From an uncultured Bacteroidales bacterium (lineage in GTDB: Bacteria; Bacteroidota; Bacteroidia; Bacteroidales; UBA932), in contig URDD01000034.1 in the NCBI GenBank assembly GCA_900546395.1, positions 1-28,210 on the forward strand: DNA of 28,210 nt, read 5' to 3'. This document shows, in pieces, positions 1-6,924 of this stretch. The notes under the pieces were generated by a model, which saw only the letters and a program-made list of their open reading frames with translations, ran no database searches and was not told where the DNA came from. A program made the position numbers and the translations under genes. The first letter of the stretch is position 1, and each line of letters begins with the position of its first letter.

Positions 1-864
1 GCTGAGTATAACTGAGTGCCCTGCCATAATATTGGCAAACAACCTGACCATCAACGCCATAGGCTTTGTAAACATGCCAAAAATCTCGACCAGAGGCATA
101 AGAGGAAGAGGTACCTTCAGCCACCATGGAACATCCGGCCAGAGTATATCTTTCCAATAATGCCTGTTCCCAAAGAAATTGACGGCAACAAAAGTACACA
201 GAGCCAGTACAAAAGTCACTGCTATATTTCCGGTAACGTTTGCTCCTCCAGGGAAAATCGGGATGATACCCATAAGATTGTTTATCAGAATAAAGAAAAA
301 TGCAGTCAACAGATACGGAGCATACCGCTTGTAATCTTTTCCCACAGATTCCTTTATCACCTCATCATTTATCATCTCCACTATTGGTTCCAGTACTGCC
401 GCCACTCCTTTCGGAGCCTCCTTAAGTACATCGTGACGCTTGTACCACCTTGCAGCCGAGAGCACCAGAACCACAAGAATGATACTGCTTATCATAAGAG
501 ACAGGACATTCTTTGTAATCGATATGTCAAACGGTCTCACCTCACTGCCATCAGCTCCTTTCTCAACTATTTTCCCTTCATACTTCCCGTCTTCCGCGCA
601 ATACAGCCCTTCATACGGCCCATCCTCCAGCTTAGAGGAAAGGAAGCAATGCCAGCCTGTACTGCTATGGACGATTACTGGCAACGGAATGGAGATTTCC
701 TTGTCCCCTATCCTGGTGATATGCCACTGATATGCATCGCCTATGTGCCCGAACAGGTATTCATTTATATCCAATTCTCCTGAAGCGGACTCCTCCGAAA
801 AAGCGGAAACCGCAGGCAAGAGCAATACTGCTACCGACAATATGTATCTGAACAAACCTTTCAT
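1..864 (-). CDS. atpB: F-type ATP synthase subunit a (partial, C-terminus outside the window)
   Basis: Subunit a is the membrane stator that carries protons past the c-ring in the Fo sector. The reverse strand is open from an ATG at 864 to the left edge, giving 288 codons without a stop. The protein starts with a hydrophobic signal-like segment (residues 1-22), followed by a soluble domain of about 95 residues as in Bacteroidota AtpB, then membrane helices from about residue 118. The motif MVRLFANIMAGH ends near the edge; its Arg274 matches the essential arginine of the family (Arg210 in E. coli). It lies 24 bp downstream of atpC with a clear GGAGG ribosome site. No atpI-like small gene sits between atpC and atpB. 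The identification is firm; the last helices are missing only because the window ends. Confidence 0.95.
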   Translation of the reverse strand, partial: MKGLFRYILSVAVLLLPAVSAFSEESASGELDINEYLFGHIGDAYQWHITRIGDKEISIPLPVIVHSSTGWHCFLSSKLEDGPYEGLYCAEDGKYEGKIVEKGADGSEVRPFDISITKNVLSLMISSIILVVLVLSAARWYKRHDVLKEAPKGVAAVLEPIVEMINDEVIKESVGKDYKRYAPYLLTAFFFILINNLMGIIPIFPGGANVTGNIAVTFVLALCTFVAVNFFGNRHYWKDILWPDVPWWLKVPLPLMPLVEIFGMFTKPMALMVRLFANIMAGHSVILS

Positions 865-871
865 CTTATTT

Positions 872-876
872 CCTCC
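872..876 (-). promoter_or_regulatory. Shine-Dalgarno site of atpB
   Basis: On the reverse strand GGAGG is followed by seven bases and then the ATG of atpB at 864. Most other genes in this window have only A/T-rich leaders, as is usual in Bacteroidota, so a full Shine-Dalgarno here is notable and supports the atpB start. Confidence 0.7.
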
Positions 877-888
877 GACACAGACGAC

Positions 889-1143
889 TCAGATTTCCGC
901 ACATACAGAAACCCTGTTGTCCCTGACTTCCACAAAACCGGACTTGATATGCACAGCCTCATCCTTGTCTCCCTCCGAATAAACTATATCCCCTTCAATA
1001 AGGGATGAAATGATAGGAGCATGGCCGGTAAGCACTGTAAATCTGCCTTTGCCTCCAGGCAGAGTCACCTTTCCCACCATTCTGCCCAAAACTTGTTTTT
1101 GAGGAGAAGTGATTTCAAGATATATGTCCGATGTCAATGCCAT
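889..1143 (-). CDS. atpC: F-type ATP synthase epsilon subunit, short form
   Basis: Epsilon subunit of the F1 central stalk, binding gamma and the c-ring. The 84-residue product has the N-terminal beta-sandwich pattern (LEITSPQKQVL, then LPGGKGRFTVLTGHAPIISSL). It ends where the sandwich ends, so the C-terminal helical hairpin that inhibits ATP hydrolysis in E. coli is absent. Short epsilon subunits of this kind are usual in Bacteroidota (family knowledge). It starts 15 bp after the atpD stop and ends 24 bp before atpB, so it is clearly in the same operon. Confidence 0.93.
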   Translation of the reverse strand: MALTSDIYLEITSPQKQVLGRMVGKVTLPGGKGRFTVLTGHAPIISSLIEGDIVYSEGDKDEAVHIKSGFVEVRDNRVSVCAEI

Positions 1144-1158
1144 AATATTAACTGTAGT

Positions 1159-2682
1159 TTATTTTTTAGCTGCTGACAGAAGTTCCTCTCCCTTCCTGAT
1201 AGCATCCTCGATAGTGCCTACATTAAGAAACGCCTGTTCCGGAAGATAATCGACTTCGCCGTCAAGAATCATATTGAATCCTTTTATAGTATCTTCTATG
1301 GAAACCATTACGCCCGGAACTCCTGTAAACTGCTCTGCTACAGCAAACGGCTGCGAAAGGAATCTCTGGACTCTTCTGGCCCTGTTCACAGTCTGTCTGT
1401 CCTCATCTGAAAGCTCATCCATACCGAGAATAGAGATAATATCCTGAAGTTCCTTGTTTCTCTGCAGAATCTGCTTAACTCTCTGAGCTGTCTCATAATG
1501 CTCCTTGCCCACGATATTCGGATCAAGAATCCTTGAGGTGGACTCCAAAGGATCTACAGCAGGATAAATTCCAAGTTCCGTTATCTTTCTGCTCAATACA
1601 GTAGTGGCATCCAGATGGGTAAAAGTAGTGGCCGGAGCCGGGTCGGTCAAGTCATCTGCAGGTACATAAACAGCCTGAACAGAAGTAATTGACCCGTTCT
1701 TGGTAGATGTAATACGCTCCTGCATCTGTCCCATTTCCGTTGCAAGTGTAGGCTGGTAACCTACTGCTGAAGGCATTCGTCCCAGAAGAGCAGAAACCTC
1801 GGAACCGGCCTGAGTAAAACGGAAAATATTGTCAATAAAGAACAATATATCCTTAGGACCGTCATTTCCTGCACTGTCTCTGAAAGACTCTGCCATAGTA
1901 AGTCCGGAAAGCGCTACAGAAGACCTTGCTCCAGGCGGCTCGTTCATCTGTCCGAACACCATTGCCACCTGTGACTTCTCAACTTCACTGTAATCTACCT
2001 TTGAAAGATCCCAATGACCTTCTTTCATACTATTGAGAAATTCATCCCCATATCTTATGACACCTGATTCAATCATTTCCCTAAGAAGGTCATTTCCTTC
2101 TCGGGTACGCTCTCCGACTCCTGCAAAGACTGAAAATCCGTTGTGTTTTTTGGCTATGTTGTTGATAAGTTCCTTGATAAGAACTGTCTTTCCTACACCG
2201 GCACCTCCGAAAAGTCCGATTTTTCCTCCCTTGAGGTAAGGTTCAAGCAAATCTATGACCTTTATTCCGGTAAACAGGACTTCCTGGGTAGTAGTAAGAT
2301 CCTCAAATTTAGGCGGTTCCCTGTGAATAGGAAAAGCACCTTCCTTATCCAGACGCTTCATCCCGTCAATAGACTCGCCGACTACATTCATCACACGGCC
2401 GCGGATCTGCGCCCCCACAGGCATTGTGATTGGGGCTGAAGTGTTGATAACTTCCATTCCTCTCTGCAGACCGTCCGTACTGTCCATCGCGACAGTTCTT
2501 ACTGTATCTTCACCTATATGCTGCTGAACTTCCACGAAAAGGTCATTTCCGTCTTTCTTTTTTATAATCAGAGCATCATGAATACGCGGCAGCTCTTTTA
2601 CCACGTTCTCTCCGGCAAGGTCGAAATGCACATCGACTACCGGTCCGATTACCTGCGATATATGTCCTGTTAATCCTGGCAT
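1159..2682 (-). CDS. atpD: F-type ATP synthase beta subunit
   Basis: Catalytic beta subunit of F1, which makes ATP at the alpha/beta interfaces. The 507-residue protein is full length. Visible motifs: the beta-barrel N-terminus with ISQVIGPVVDVHF; Walker A GGAGVGKT at 159-166; GERTREGND at 190-198, with the catalytic glutamate at 191; Walker B region ILFFIDNIFRF around 279-290; and the DELSD loop at 422-426. It is the first gene of the leftward operon atpD-atpC-atpB, facing a 310-bp spacer. The first ATG was chosen because it gives the standard N-terminus. The atpD-first order is typical of Bacteroidota. Confidence 0.97.
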   Translation of the reverse strand: MPGLTGHISQVIGPVVDVHFDLAGENVVKELPRIHDALIIKKKDGNDLFVEVQQHIGEDTVRTVAMDSTDGLQRGMEVINTSAPITMPVGAQIRGRVMNVVGESIDGMKRLDKEGAFPIHREPPKFEDLTTTQEVLFTGIKVIDLLEPYLKGGKIGLFGGAGVGKTVLIKELINNIAKKHNGFSVFAGVGERTREGNDLLREMIESGVIRYGDEFLNSMKEGHWDLSKVDYSEVEKSQVAMVFGQMNEPPGARSSVALSGLTMAESFRDSAGNDGPKDILFFIDNIFRFTQAGSEVSALLGRMPSAVGYQPTLATEMGQMQERITSTKNGSITSVQAVYVPADDLTDPAPATTFTHLDATTVLSRKITELGIYPAVDPLESTSRILDPNIVGKEHYETAQRVKQILQRNKELQDIISILGMDELSDEDRQTVNRARRVQRFLSQPFAVAEQFTGVPGVMVSIEDTIKGFNMILDGEVDYLPEQAFLNVGTIEDAIRKGEELLSAAKK

Positions 2683-2992
2683 ATTGATTTTCTTTTACAA
2701 CTGGAGGGCTCTTAATGAAAATACTATGCCAAAACAGAAAATCGCAAAGAGTCAAATACGCCTTGATTATTGTCACAATGTCGCTTTTTTGCGGTTTTTT
2801 TTAATATTTATCCAATATTTTTTGTCATTTTCTCCACACTCCAATTAATAGGGCAACGAACGGCATTTCAATGGTTTACTTGAATACCGCATTTCATATC
2901 ACAGCCCTACTTTCAGTCCATGCCTCCCCATTTATTGGTATTGCATTTGTCTCAGACAATAACTAACTTTGAATAATTAAAAATATACTAAT
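2683..2992. other. Divergent intergenic region between atpD and eno
   Basis: This 310-bp spacer separates leftward atpD from rightward eno and must hold both promoters. The eno side has a good TAnnTTTG element (separate entry). On the atp side no perfect TAnnTTTG is visible; the best candidate on the reverse strand is a TATTTG at about 2752-2757 with a TTG about 17 bp upstream, which is weak. A very A/T-rich stretch at about 2786-2830 holds CGC-TTTTTT-GCG followed by eight T. I find no convincing small gene here. Confidence 0.6.
2941..2971 (+). promoter_or_regulatory. Predicted Bacteroidota-type promoter of eno
   Basis: TAACTTTG at 2964-2971 matches the TAnnTTTG -7 consensus of the primary sigma factor in this phylum. 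A TTG at 2941-2943 lies 20 bp upstream, at the spacing expected for the -33 element. The eno ATG follows 21 bases after the -7 box. Confidence 0.6.
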
Positions 2993-4273
2993 ATGATAAT
3001 AAAAGCGATAACAGGAAGGGAAATCCTTGATTCCAGAGGAAACCCTACAATAGAGGCAGAAGTTCTGCTTGAATCAGGAATCATCGGAACAGCATCCGTT
3101 CCGTCCGGAGCTTCGACCGGTGAACATGAAGCCATCGAACTCAGAGACGGAGATCCGAAAAGATACGGAGGCAAGGGCGTACTTAAGGCTGTGGCAAATA
3201 TAAACGATGTCATCGCACCGGCCCTTATAGGAATGTCTGCATTTGACCAGAGGCTCATTGACAAGACAATGATAACTCTTGACGGCACGAAAAACAAATA
3301 CAGACTCGGGGCAAATGCAATCCTGGGCGTTTCTCTGGCAGTAGCCAAGGCTGCAGCCGGATATCTCGGTATGCCGCTTTACAGGTATATCGGAGGAACA
3401 AATACATTCACCTTGCCGGTACCTATGATGAATATAATCAACGGAGGTTCACACAGTGATGCTCCAATAGCGTTTCAGGAATTTATGATACGTCCTGTAG
3501 GCGCACCTTCGTTCAAGGAAGGACTCAGAATGGGGGCTGAAGTTTTCCACTCACTGAAAAAAGTCCTTAAAGAAAGAGGACTGAGCACAGCAGTAGGTGA
3601 CGAAGGCGGATTTGCGCCTGTCCTTGACGGTACTGAAGATGCCATCGAATCAATAATGGAAGCTATTGAAAGAGCAGGATATGTTCCCGGAAAAGACATT
3701 ATGATAGGTATGGACTGCGCCTCCTCCGAGTTTTACAAGGATGGAATTTATGACTATACCATCTTCGAAGGAGAAGGAGGGGCAAAACGGACTTCGGATG
3801 AACAGGTGGATTATCTTGAAAGCCTGATTACAAAATATCCGATCGACTCCATAGAGGACGGAATGAGCGAAAATGACTGGGAAGGATGGAAGAAGCTTAC
3901 AGATCGAATAGGAGACAGATGCCAGCTTGTAGGAGATGACTTGTTCGTGACCAATGTGGACTTTCTGTCTCGCGGCATTGCAGAAGGATGCGGCAACTCT
4001 ATTCTCATAAAAGTAAATCAGATAGGTTCGCTAAGCGAAACTCTTGATGCTATTGAGATGGCCCACAGGCACGGCTATACAACAGTCACGTCACACCGCT
4101 CAGGAGAGACTGAAGACACTACTATTGCAGACATTGCAGTAGCTGTAAACAGCGGACAGATCAAGACAGGCTCATTAAGCCGCTCTGACCGTATGGCCAA
4201 ATACAACCGCCTGCTCCGCATAGAGGAAGAACTCGGAGATCTCGCAGTTTACGGATACAGTCGGATAAAATAG
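2993..4273 (+). CDS. eno: Enolase (phosphopyruvate hydratase)
   Basis: Interconverts 2-phosphoglycerate and phosphoenolpyruvate in glycolysis, in the cytoplasm. The 426-residue product is full length. The N-terminal domain has ILDSRGNPTIEAEV and SVPSGASTGEHEA. In the barrel, GDEGGFAP carries the catalytic Glu204, and LIKVNQIGSLSET carries the catalytic Lys340. Metal ligands fit Asp241, Glu288 and Asp315, and the signature SHRSGETED lies at 367-375. It is a single rightward gene with its own promoter, ending in a convergent spacer that holds an inverted repeat. Confidence 0.98.
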   Translation: MIIKAITGREILDSRGNPTIEAEVLLESGIIGTASVPSGASTGEHEAIELRDGDPKRYGGKGVLKAVANINDVIAPALIGMSAFDQRLIDKTMITLDGTKNKYRLGANAILGVSLAVAKAAAGYLGMPLYRYIGGTNTFTLPVPMMNIINGGSHSDAPIAFQEFMIRPVGAPSFKEGLRMGAEVFHSLKKVLKERGLSTAVGDEGGFAPVLDGTEDAIESIMEAIERAGYVPGKDIMIGMDCASSEFYKDGIYDYTIFEGEGGAKRTSDEQVDYLESLITKYPIDSIEDGMSENDWEGWKKLTDRIGDRCQLVGDDLFVTNVDFLSRGIAEGCGNSILIKVNQIGSLSETLDAIEMAHRHGYTTVTSHRSGETEDTTIADIAVAVNSGQIKTGSLSRSDRMAKYNRLLRIEEELGDLAVYGYSRIK

Positions 4274-4312
4274 AGCAAGATCCAGACTAATATAAACCTT
4301 GCAATGGAATGT

Positions 4313-4349
4313 GAGCGGTAGAAAACCTGACAAGGAAACTCTACCGCTC
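4313..4349. terminator. Inverted repeat between convergent eno and sensor kinase genes
   Basis: GAGCGGTAGA (4313-4322) and TCTACCGCTC (4340-4349) form a perfect 10-bp stem; the 17-base interior can add a CCT/AGG mini-stem. It lies between convergent genes, so it could act in both directions. The right arm covers the last codons and stop of the kinase gene. There is no clear T tract on either side, so termination is inferred from position. Confidence 0.5.
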
Positions 4350-6089
4350 CTTAATTGAAAATATGAACTTCAATCCGCCTTCTTTTCTGTTTACAGCCCT
4401 GATATCACCACCGTGGAACGAAATGGCATTCCTTACTATCGAAAGGCCGAGACCCGAACCGCCGTCATCACGTGTCCTTCCTTCCGAAACACGGTAAAAC
4501 CTCTCGAAAATACGCGAAAGATGTTCTTCACCGACTCCCTTTCCTGTATCATAGTATGTAAAGTGAAGGAATCCTTCAGACTGCGCATAACACTCGATAT
4601 GCACAGTTATCCTGTCTCCTGCATACTTTATACTGTTCTCAAGAAAGTTGCGGAAGACAGCATAGATCAGGGAAGCGTTTCCGCTGACAGAAAGATCCGG
4701 TGCAAGCATATCTTCGACTGTGATATTTTTTGATTCAAGGGATTCCCTGAACTCTTCCTTTATTTCCTCAAAAACTGTCCTGAGATTCACCTCTTCCTTT
4801 TTCAACTGCTCCGGAGCTTCTTCTATTTTTGTTACCAAAGCAATATCCCTTATAAGGTCAGAGAGCCTGAGTGTCTGGGCATACGCCCTGTCAATGAACA
4901 CATTCCTTCGTTTTGAATCTATATCCGGACAGGCAGTGAGTGTCTCAAGATATCCCCTTATACTGCTCACCGGCGTACGGAGTTCATGAGCAATATTATT
5001 GGTCATCTGCTGCTTCAGTATCCTGTTTTTCTCTGTCTCCGAGATATCGTTGACAGTGATTTCAAAACCATTGTCAGGATAAATCAGAATCTGGATAGAA
5101 TACCAGCAACCGCCATTTTCATGCTTGAACCTGAAGACAGGTGCAAATTCCGTATTGACTGGAGTATTCTTCCTGAGAAAGTCATCCAAAGGGGAGAAGA
5201 CACTGCTTTTCCATATTTCCCCAAGATCCGGAGTCGGCCTGTCCATAAGAGTATTGACAAGCTGGATGAATTTGGAGTTGGCATAAAGTTTTTCCCTGTC
5301 AGGAGAAAAGATTGCAATACCTCCTTCGTAGTAATGTATATGCAGAAGAAGGCGCTCTTTTTCCAAAGCAATTACACTGTTGCTGTGTTTCAGCTGTCTG
5401 TAACTGTCAAGCATCTTCTCTCCTATCTCACCCAGTTCTGATTCCGGAAACGAAAGGTCTTCATATTCAGCTGTCCCGTTCTGGACCGCTTCTGCCAACC
5501 TCCTAAGTCTCGCAATTCCTTCTCCGAAATGGTCAGACATAAACACCATCGTAAAGATAGCGGCTACAAACAGCATGAATACAACAATCAGGAGCAAAGC
5601 ATCAGGCTGGAAAAACCTTCGTACATCTATTTCATAAGGCAATGCCACCCTTACTATAAAGGTACCGTAAGATTTGGCGTAATAAAAATACGGTATCCCC
5701 GTAGTGTCCGACTTTCTTATGGTAAAACCGTCTGAATATTTGAGTGAAGTCTGTATTTCAGGTCTGGAAAAATGATTGTCCATAGAGTCTGCCCCTGTAC
5801 TGGAATCAAAAAGCACTTTTCCGTTTTTCTCTATAACAGACACTCTCATATCCAAAGGCAATTGTTCCATAACCGCCTCATAATCCGAAGAGCCGGCTAT
5901 AAAGTCAGAATATACTGACAGCCTGGATTTCAAAATCTCCTGCTTGTACCTGCGCTCTGTACGGAGCTGAACAAAAAGTAGTATTACGGCAAAAAGAGTA
6001 AAAACTCCTGAAAAATAAACCAGGAGTTTACGCTTATAAGTCTGCTTTTTCCTGGATGTCATCGTCTGTAACTTTGAAACAATATCCAT
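4341..6089 (-). CDS. PhoR-like sensor histidine kinase
   Basis: Inner-membrane sensor kinase, partner of the response regulator encoded just upstream. The 582-residue product has a membrane helix at about 22-42, an extracytoplasmic region of about 115 residues, a second helix at about 163-184, a linker and a PAS-like region at about 240-350. The HisKA domain has AHELRTP with the phosphorylated His368. The ATPase domain has the N box NFLENSIKYA (481-490), DTGKGVG (514-520), the F box IFERFYR and GGSGLGLSIV (543-552). The start lies inside the regulator gene (56-nt overlap); an alternative ATG at codon 10 (6062) also overlaps. The phosphate role is inferred from PhoR-like architecture and the divergent phosphate transporter; the signal sensed is not visible. 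Confidence 0.9.
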   Translation of the reverse strand: MDIVSKLQTMTSRKKQTYKRKLLVYFSGVFTLFAVILLFVQLRTERRYKQEILKSRLSVYSDFIAGSSDYEAVMEQLPLDMRVSVIEKNGKVLFDSSTGADSMDNHFSRPEIQTSLKYSDGFTIRKSDTTGIPYFYYAKSYGTFIVRVALPYEIDVRRFFQPDALLLIVVFMLFVAAIFTMVFMSDHFGEGIARLRRLAEAVQNGTAEYEDLSFPESELGEIGEKMLDSYRQLKHSNSVIALEKERLLLHIHYYEGGIAIFSPDREKLYANSKFIQLVNTLMDRPTPDLGEIWKSSVFSPLDDFLRKNTPVNTEFAPVFRFKHENGGCWYSIQILIYPDNGFEITVNDISETEKNRILKQQMTNNIAHELRTPVSSIRGYLETLTACPDIDSKRRNVFIDRAYAQTLRLSDLIRDIALVTKIEEAPEQLKKEEVNLRTVFEEIKEEFRESLESKNITVEDMLAPDLSVSGNASLIYAVFRNFLENSIKYAGDRITVHIECYAQSEGFLHFTYYDTGKGVGEEHLSRIFERFYRVSEGRTRDDGGSGLGLSIVRNAISFHGGDIRAVNRKEGGLKFIFSIKER

Positions 6090-6756
6090 ATCCGGACCTG
6101 TTAGTCAGATATTTCTTGTATTCTCCCAGTTTTCCCCTTATTCTGGCTATATGTACATCTACTGTCCTGTCCAGCACATAAGGAGCTTCTTTCCACAGTT
6201 CATCGATAATATTTTCCCTTGAAAATACCCTTCCGGGATGTGATGCCAGAAGATACAGGATTTCGAATTCCTTTTTTGAGAAGACTACAGCATTGCCGTC
6301 AGAATACACCATTTTTCCTGCCGCATCTATTCTGAGATGCCCGGCAGTAAATGATTCAGGCCCGGCTTTGCGTTCCTGTGTTTTCTGCACAGACCTTTTA
6401 ATGACAGCTTTAACTCTGGCCAGAACCTCGTGCACTGAAAATGGTTTTGAGATATAATCGTCACCTCCTGCCGAAAAACCTGTCAACAAGTCGTTTTCAG
6501 CACTGCGTGCCGTCAGGAATATAATCGGGATCTGACTGCCTTTTTCTTTTCTGAGAACTTCTGCCATCTTGAATCCTGACATACCGTCCATCATCACATC
6601 CAGAAGTATAAGACTTATATCAGAATTAAAAATCTTCAGAGCCTCTTCAGCCGATGCCGCCTGCTCTGTCTCATATCCTGCATTCTCCAGATTGAACTGA
6701 AGGATTTCCCTTATATCAGCCTCATCATCTACTATCAGGATTTTTCCTTTTTCCAT
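6034..6756 (-). CDS. PhoB/OmpR-family response regulator
   Basis: DNA-binding response regulator, presumably phosphorylated by the adjacent kinase. From the ATG at 6756 it is 240 residues. The receiver domain has the acidic pair Asp10-Asp11 (ILIVDDE), the phospho-acceptor Asp53 (LLDVMMDG), Thr82 (FLTARS) and Lys104 (YISKPF). The winged-helix effector at about 137-230 has FEILYLLASHPGRVFSR and DRTVDVHIARIRGKLG. A longer frame begins at 6804, but that would lie upstream of a -7 element at 6782-6789, so 6756 is preferred. The 3' end overlaps the kinase gene. A divergent phosphate permease and a Pho-box-like array suggest control of phosphate uptake and of its own operon (inference). Confidence 0.92.
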   Translation of the reverse strand: MEKGKILIVDDEADIREILQFNLENAGYETEQAASAEEALKIFNSDISLILLDVMMDGMSGFKMAEVLRKEKGSQIPIIFLTARSAENDLLTGFSAGGDDYISKPFSVHEVLARVKAVIKRSVQKTQERKAGPESFTAGHLRIDAAGKMVYSDGNAVVFSKKEFEILYLLASHPGRVFSRENIIDELWKEAPYVLDRTVDVHIARIRGKLGEYKKYLTNRSGYGYCFKVTDDDIQEKADL

Positions 6757-6781
6757 AAACTGTAAATTATAAAATCTGCGG

Positions 6782-6789
6782 CAAAGGTA
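6782..6789 (-). promoter_or_regulatory. -7 element of the response regulator / kinase operon
   Basis: Reverse-strand TACCTTTG matches TAnnTTTG and lies 25 bases before the chosen ATG at 6756. No good -33 TTG is visible; the expected -33 position falls at the edge of the hexamer array at 6812-6874, which fits an activator-dependent promoter. Confidence 0.6.
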
Positions 6790-6811
6790 TTGTTTTTCAA
6801 GCATCCCTGAT

Positions 6812-6874
6812 GTTACAGACGTGTAAATATTTTGTTAACAAATATAGTAACATAATCTTAACATTTGCGTAATG
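6812..6874. promoter_or_regulatory. Phased hexamer array resembling Pho boxes
   Basis: Six related hexamers read rightward at 11-12 base steps: GTTACA 6812, GTAAAT 6823, TTAACA 6835, GTAACA 6847, TTAACA 6858, GTAATG 6869. Spacers are 5-6 bases. PhoP of Bacillus binds TTAACA-type repeats with about 11-bp period, and PhoB of E. coli binds 7-mers with 11-bp period (established). The array fills the space between the -33 positions of two opposing promoters. The second and sixth units are weaker matches, and the whole segment is A/T-rich. Binding by the adjacent regulator is inferred. Confidence 0.55.
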
Positions 6875-6894
6875 AAACCTCAACACCACATATT

Positions 6895-6902
6895 TATATT
6901 TG
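6895..6902 (+). promoter_or_regulatory. -7 element of the phosphate transporter gene
   Basis: TATATTTG matches TAnnTTTG and lies 22 bases before the transporter ATG. No TTG is found at the -33 spacing; that site is occupied by the last hexamer of the array (6869-6874), 20 bases upstream. Confidence 0.6.
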
Positions 6903-6924
6903 CGGTCTGAATTAAAATTTTATT

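Noticed and set aside
16..783. 255-codon open frame on the plus strand
   Set aside because: It is antisense to atpB, whose reverse-strand product is unmistakable; the plus-strand peptide is rich in His, Arg and Cys with no domain.
2786..2830. T-rich stretch with CGC-TTTTTT-GCG as a terminator
   Set aside because: The stem has only three base pairs and lies between divergent genes, where no terminator is expected.
6757..6804. Longer response-regulator start with 16 extra residues
   Set aside because: The extra residues lie across and upstream of the -7 element at 6782-6789 and precede a normal receiver-domain N-terminus.
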